Positions 58,415-64,000 of a stretch of 64,000 nucleotides of DNA are shown piece by piece (the stretch's first letter is position 1; every line of letters starts with the position of its first letter). The notes below the pieces were generated by a model. That model saw only the letters and a list, made by a program, of their open reading frames with translations, made no database searches and was not told the origin of the DNA. The DNA lies in assembly GCA_018257865.1 (NCBI GenBank), contig JAEUBA010000052.1, forward strand, positions 124,001 through 188,000, written 5' to 3'. A program made the translations under genes and the position numbers. This stretch comes from Stereocaulon alpinum (taxonomy: Eukaryota; Ascomycota; Lecanoromycetes; Lecanorales; Stereocaulaceae).

Positions 58415-61400
58415 AACTATTTATTAACGTGCTATAACTAACGGAATAAAGAGCTGATGGCGACGACAACGAGCACGACGGGCGAGCAGGCCTACTAGGC
58501 CAGACGAGCGATCACACCGGGTTACGAACCCAGCAAAATAACACGAGATAGGGGGGGAGGAGAGAAGGGAGGTATTAGTAGTAAAGGTAGATAAGGAACG
58601 CGTCCTAACGCGATAATAGGGCGATAGTAATAATAGCAGAAACCTACTAAAGATCTATAGGGCCCTTAAGGTAGGGAAAGAATTAAAGAAAGAATATAGT
58701 ATATAAAGGCTACGGAATAGGCGCTACTAGAGTTTACAGAGAAGGTCTAGGGGATACTATAGGTAAATATAAATAAGACTGTATAGGGCTTCTTCTAGAA
58801 TATAGTAGAAAGGATTATAGAGTATATATAGGAGAACACCGCCGAAAGATACGCTGCAAAGGAGTACCGCAGCTAACTAACGCGTAAAGACTACCTAACC
58901 GGAAGGGTAAATAACAGCTAGGCGGATATAGCCCGCATAGCCTAAAGGGGCTAAAATACTATCTACCTAGCTATACTTAGGGCAGAAGACATTAAGAAAG
59001 CGAAGCAGGTAACAGTTAGGATTAATAATACCAGCGAAAAGATACAGATAGCTATAGCAACTCTTCCCTAACTAATATAAATATTTAGGGGAGCAGGGGG
59101 AGTAGCTGGGGAGATTATCGTAGTAAGGAGGACTATAGGGGGGGATATTATTCTCTAGATAGCCTTAGTAAAGGCTAGGGAGGAGTTAGAGAAGGATAAT
59201 AGGTAGGTAAGGAGACTCTATAGGTTAGCGAGAGTCCTCTAGAAGATAGTAATAGTAGCGATCTATAGAGTAGAAAAGATAATAGATATAAAGGACTAAT
59301 AGGGGATCTTTAAAACCCTAAGAAAAGATAATAGGAAGCTCTACTTAGAGTTAGAGATAATAAAGGCTAAATAGCCTATATTTATATTAAAGCTAAACGC
59401 ACTTAGGAGGGAGAAGAGATTCTCTATACTAATAATTAAGGTCCTAAGCCTAAAGGCGGCGAACCGGCTTATTATAGAGGGGATAGTAGTAGAGAATAGC
59501 CTCCTCTTCTATAATCGCTAGGAGAGAGAAGCCGCCCCTAAGTAATACTTTAACTACTATAGGTATAGATATATTACTAAGGCGTATAAACACCCCACCC
59601 GCTATAGGATATACGCCTAAAACTATACGACTAATAATTATATAGAAAGAGCTGGCAGTAAGCCTAAGTGCGTAGTATATAAAGGGGAGCACCTAGTATA
59701 GAGTAAAACCTACTTAATCTAATAGAAGGAGAATACTAAGGCTAGGTAGAGAATTAAGTATAAGCTGAAATACTTTAAAGAGACCCTAAAGTAATACTTA
59801 GTAGGGCCTACGCTGGCGATACTAGGAAGGACTAGCCTAGAAGGGTAGCGTAAAATAATCTCTAAAGGGAAGAGGAAGGCCTTAGAGGATATAATAGATA
59901 AGCCCTAAAAAGGAACTAGGGAGGTAGCGAAGAGGGGACGACTAATAACCCTCTCTAAAGTAGAATAAGGGTAACGGCCCCTATCTATAGAGAGGATTAG
60001 TCCGACGAATACCCTTAAGCAGACTTTAGGAGTAGTAAAGACTACTAAGACTACCTAAATATAGGAGAACGTCTAAGCGGCCCTTACCTAATAAGGAATA
60101 TACCCTACCTAAAAATACTATAGTATAATATATAGAGGAAGAAGGATACAGTAATAGCACTACTTCTTAAAAACGAAGATATAAAAGATATAGACGTATT
60201 AGCGATTTAAGAGCTAGCACGTAACCTAATAAATAGAACCTTATATAATACGAGTATAAGTAGGTTCTACCTAGCCTATAGGGGAGACCTAGAGGCTAAA
60301 ATATACTTCTACGTAAATAAAAGGATAGATCCTAACGACTAGGGGGTAGAGTACTAGGAGGGCGACTTATACTTATTATAGATCTAGACTAAGAGAACCT
60401 GAAATAACGCTAACGCTAAGGACGAAAATACTAAGGAGCTGATAGTAGAGAGGGTATAGGTATATAACGTCTATAACCCTTCGCTAGTAAGCTATATATC
60501 AGTAGATAGCCCTATAACTATCCTAAGGCTAAAGGAGGCCTTAGAAAGCGAAGGCGAATATATTATAGTAGGGGATTTCAACCTATACTACCCCTAATAG
60601 AATAACCTAGGACGAGCTATATACTATACGATAGTAGATAGGCTGCTAGAAGTAGTAGGAGAGAAGGGGATAGTCCTTAGACTACTGGAGAAGTTAGTTA
60701 TATAGTAAAGCAGGGGCTTAGAGAGCGCTATCGACCTTATATTCCTAACTGAAGGCGCGTATAATATGATAGCGAAGTACGGAGTAAGAGAAGACCTTAA
60801 TATAGGGTTAGATTATATACTAATTATAATAGAGCTAGAATAGACCTAAAGCGAGCGCTAGGTATACTAGAAGAGAGCTTAGAAAAGGATAGAGACGGAG
60901 GCGACTAACGAGGAGATCCGGAAATATATAAGGATCCTAAATAGGGTTATAGGCAGATACTTATTAGACTTAGAGGAAGCGATTAACCTATATATTAATA
61001 AGCTTATAGCTACGCTATAGGAGGTAGTAGAGAATACTATCCTATTTAAGGAACCCTACACCGGAGCTAAACTATACTGGAATAGGGTATATATAAGAGT
61101 TACTAAGGTATTACGGGTAGCGCTTAAGGCCTACCGCTATAGCAGAAATATACAGACTGAGGAGGCTCTCCGCTAGACTAAAAGGAAAAAGGTTACTATC
61201 CTATAAAAGACTAGGATAATAGCTTTCTGAGAGGGGGTCTATAGAGTATCGCTAAGGCTAGGAGGAGTATAGTAACTCGCTAAGTAGGGAAGGGAGAGGA
61301 GTATACGCCCTAAAGAGCTACTATAATTCCCAGCTATTAAAGACGGGAACGGGAATAAAGCGATAGACTTTAAAGGGAAGGTAGAGGCCTTAAGGAGGGT

Positions 61401-63859
61401 CCTCTTCCCGCCCCTACCCCTAGCAGACCTAACGGATATTAAGGGGGCTAATTACCTAAAGCCTATTATAATAGACAGCGAGATTACTATAAAGGAGGTA
61501 AGGGACGCGATCTAGCACCTAGTAGCGGATAAGGCCCTAGGGATTTTAGGGATCCTAAATAGGTTCCTAAGAGCGGTATATATAGAAATAGGGGAGACCT
61601 TTTAAAGGGTATTTTAAGCGTACCTAGATTATAGATACCACCTAAAGAAGTTCCGCGAAGCGAATATAGTAATACTAAAGAAGCTGAAGAAGACTAATTA
61701 CTCTAAGCCTAAGACCTATTAACCTATCGTACTACTAGATATACTTAGGAAAGTATTAGAGACAGTAATAGTAAAATGACTTAGCGGAATAGCTGAAGTA
61801 AATCACCTACTCTTAGAATACTAGATAGGAGGTAGGAAGAGACGTTTAGTAGAAATAGCCCTAGAGACTATTATAGACTTAATTTATATAATATAGAACT
61901 AAGGTAAGGATAACGTAGCGAGTTTACTATTACTAGATATAGTAGGAGTATTCGATAATATATCCTATAAAAGGCTGCTCTATAACTTAAGGATGAAAGG
62001 AATCCCTAAGGGGATTATCTGGTGGACTGCGAGCTTCCTTAAGGATAGAGCGATATTAATAACCTTAGGGGGTAGGACTAGTCTAGTTAAGGCGGTAGAA
62101 ACGGGGATCCCGTAAGGATTACTAATATTACTAATCCTATTCCTCTTCTTTAATGCGCTACTAATTAAAGTATACTTAAAGGTAAAGATCCTAGTATAGG
62201 TAGGAGGATTCGTAGATAACGTATACCTGCTGGTATATAGTAAGATAATAGAAACGAACTATAGGTGGCTAGAATAGGCCTATAAGCTCTACTAAATATA
62301 GGCGAAAATATATAGGGCGACGTTCGCGCCCTAGAAGTATGAACTAGTATATCTGTCGCACGCCCCTAAAAGGTTTAATATAAAGGAGACGGTATAATTT
62401 AGTAACGTAGAGGTTAAGCTAGAAGCGAGTATTAGGGTCCTAGGGCTATATATTAATACTAAACTCCGCTAGGGCCTATATATAGCGTAGGTGAAGGTAA
62501 AGGCCGCTACTTAAGCCTAGGCGATTAAGTACCTAGTAGGATTAACTTAGGGAGCTACGTTTAAGAAGTATAGGAAGGTATATAGTATAGCGGTAAGGCC
62601 TATACTTATATTCGCTGCTCTAATATAGTATACCCCTACCGGGGGGCGGGGAGCTATAGAAAAGCACGTTAAGACGCTCGCGATAATATAGAACGACTAC
62701 CTACGGATAGTACTTAGAGTATATAAGGTAATACTAGTCTAGGTCCTAGAAGCGGAAGTAGTTATTATACCTATCTAAACCTATCTAGACGCCCTAGTTA
62801 TAAGATACTAGGTACTAAGGGGAGTATACCCCTTAATAATCGAAGGCAACCGCTTAATCTATAGGAGATTATAGGGAAGGAGAGGAAGGGCGCGCCTAAC
62901 ACGCCTAACCTTATTACTAGAAAAGGAAGAATAGGCCCTATAGGAGCTTAAGGCGAAGGATTAGGATTAAGCGGTAATAGCGATAAGGAGGAAGGTATAT
63001 TAGTATAACCTAAAAATAGATATTAAGGAGTATTAAGACGTAGGCGTCCTAGCTAAGAAGATATAAGGCTAGGTAATAGCGAAGTAGATTAAGCGGTAGG
63101 AGGTATATAAGAATACTATCCCTAAGCACTCTTATACACCCGTATAGAATAAACCGTTATTTAGAGAAAGGTATAACTACTACCTAAAGCTTAGGAAGGC
63201 AGAAAGCTTGATAGCAGTCTAACTCCGAAGTAGGAAGAATAGGTTTAACTACTTCCTTTATAAGGCGAGAGTACTAGGGGTCCGTAGTGCCTGCTGTAGT
63301 TATAGATAGAGGAATTAGGATATAAAGTATATTCTCCTATACTACCTAGAGCTTAGCGATACTCGAAGGGAGCTTATTAAAGAGGTAGAGACTTATAATA
63401 TTAGGACTATACTAGCTGAGGTTACTAGTATAAGAGCGGCTATAAGATAGCTAATTAGGTTAGGATTCCTAACGCAGTATTAACTTACTAGGGAATAGCT
63501 CTCCTAGTCTAAACTCCCTATTAGAGTAGAACCGGTAATAAAAACCCTAAAGATAAAGAAGCCTAAGCGCAAGTAGAAGCTAAAGGCGGCGGAGCTGCCG
63601 GAGTGTTATAGGGCCTATTAGGGTAATAAAGATTATCGTTACCGGTATTATAGAGCCTAGTAGTAAGGTTAGATAGGCGGAGTAGAACGATAAGTAAGCT
63701 AATAAGCGAAAGTTTTTAGCTAGAAGGGGTAACTCTAGAAAGGTTTCTTTCACGTCTAGAGGGCCTTCAACCCCCCTAGATTTCCTAATAATATAAGAGA
63801 ACACCCTCATTAGTATATATAGATACTAGAATAGGCGTATAAATCAATTAATCAATCAA
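58415..63859 (+). mobile_element. Tad1-like LINE (non-LTR retrotransposon), RIP-inactivated
   Basis: About 5.4 kb, flanked by a 13-bp target-site duplication (TCTATTTACTACT at 58402-58414 and 63860-63872) and ending in an AATC-rich tail (63842-63860). ORF1 appears to start near 58455 (MATTTSTTGEQAY) and contains a zinc-knuckle relic near 59.55-59.70 kb. ORF2 keeps endonuclease phrases near 60.13-60.85 kb (VLAIQEPA-like, IIVGDFNLYYP), reverse transcriptase near 62.05-62.23 kb (VETGIP then GLLILLILFLFFNALLI, and GGFVDNVYLLVY for the YxDD box), and a C-terminal region near 63.18-63.47 kb. Stops are numerous, again mostly RIP type. The complete ends suggest a full-length insertion before mutation. 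Confidence 0.85.
60110..62700 (+). pseudogene. LINE ORF2 relic: endonuclease and reverse transcriptase
   Basis: The endonuclease part includes EGEYIIVGDFNLYYP near 60.55 kb and LESAIDLIFLTEGAYN near 60.72 kb. The reverse transcriptase part includes ETGIP near 62.10 kb, FLFFNALLI near 62.14 kb and GGFVDNVYLLVY near 62.20 kb, where the catalytic Asp pair reads as Asp-Asn. PTGGRGAIEKHV near 62.64 kb is also typical of fungal Tad-like elements. Interrupted throughout by stops. Confidence 0.7.
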
Positions 63860-63872
63860 TCTATTTACTACT

Positions 63873-64000
63873 GTTAAAGCTAATAGGCTTAATAGGTCCT
63901 ATAATATCGCTATAAATAAATTCTATTAGGCGTATTCTAAGTTTAATAAAGTCCTTATATAGGGTAAACTAATAGCAGCTTAGAATATAGTATTTATAAG
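63873..64000 (-). repeat. Inverted copia fragment, right part (runs off window)
   Basis: Reverse complement of about 55083-54956 of the first copia element, at about 93% identity by eye, continuing the fragment at 58214-58414 once the LINE is removed. It extends beyond the window. Confidence 0.8.

Noticed and set aside
59450..59692. Minus-strand 80-codon frame in the LINE
   Set aside because: It lies antisense to the zinc-knuckle part of LINE ORF1 and reflects the RIP-skewed composition.
63580..63810. Minus-strand 76-codon frame at the LINE 3' end
   Set aside because: It covers the LINE 3' untranslated part and is open only because that island is less mutated.
1..64000. tRNA genes and CRISPR arrays
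   Set aside because: No tRNA B-box with a matching acceptor stem was found by eye, and CRISPR arrays are not expected in a fungal nucleus; no spaced direct repeats of that kind are present.

Overview
The window is nuclear DNA of a filamentous ascomycete (Pezizomycotina). Evidence: short introns (about 40-165 bp, GT-AG plus a few GC-AG), compact gene spacing, a Zn2Cys6 regulator, a Trk-type potassium transporter, an AspB/Cdc3-type septin, and a 13-kb block with the CpA-to-TpA signature of repeat-induced point mutation (RIP). A Dothideomycete is plausible, but that is inference from protein flavour only.

Layout. 1-12.8 kb is a dense housekeeping block: a septin (cut by the window edge), PWP2, a Hat2/RbAp48-type histone chaperone, the 5'-3' exoribonuclease XRN1, and signal peptidase subunit SPC3. 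13.0-13.4 kb is a foldback/MITE-like element. 13.7-27.4 kb holds an NADH pyrophosphatase, a membrane-anchored FAD-linked oxidase, a gene-poor stretch with a possible pseudogene, GTP cyclohydrolase I, an F-box-like protein and condensin subunit 3. 27.6-36.4 kb has a mitochondrial cysteine-synthase-like enzyme, a Zn2Cys6 regulator with a C-terminal zinc cluster, and long intergenic DNA with a hairpin cluster near 34.35 kb. 36.5-47.9 kb holds a conserved protein with a nucleotidyltransferase-like motif, a CHCC zinc-finger complex I subunit, an MPP6-like exosome cofactor ending in a zinc knuckle, a disordered protein, the Trk transporter, and a RmlD/MAT2B-like reductase. 48.3-50.3 kb is accessory: a decayed UstYa/DUF3328-like gene and a small secreted cysteine-rich protein. 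From about 51 kb to the end is RIP-mutated repeat: a 5.9-kb Ty1/copia element with recognisable 132-bp LTRs, then a second, inverted copia copy interrupted by a Tad1-like LINE with a 13-bp target-site duplication and an AATC-rich tail.

The genes do not form one pathway. Several act in RNA biology (PWP2 in the small-subunit processome, XRN1 in cytoplasmic decay, the MPP6-like protein at the nuclear exosome) and two in chromosome or chromatin structure (condensin, Hat2). Many are head-to-head pairs with 240-700 bp between start codons (septin/PWP2, Hat2/XRN1, condensin/cysteine synthase, complex I subunit/MPP6), so shared promoters are likely. All exon joins were chosen by hand from splice consensus, reading frame and family alignment from memory; no transcript data were available.
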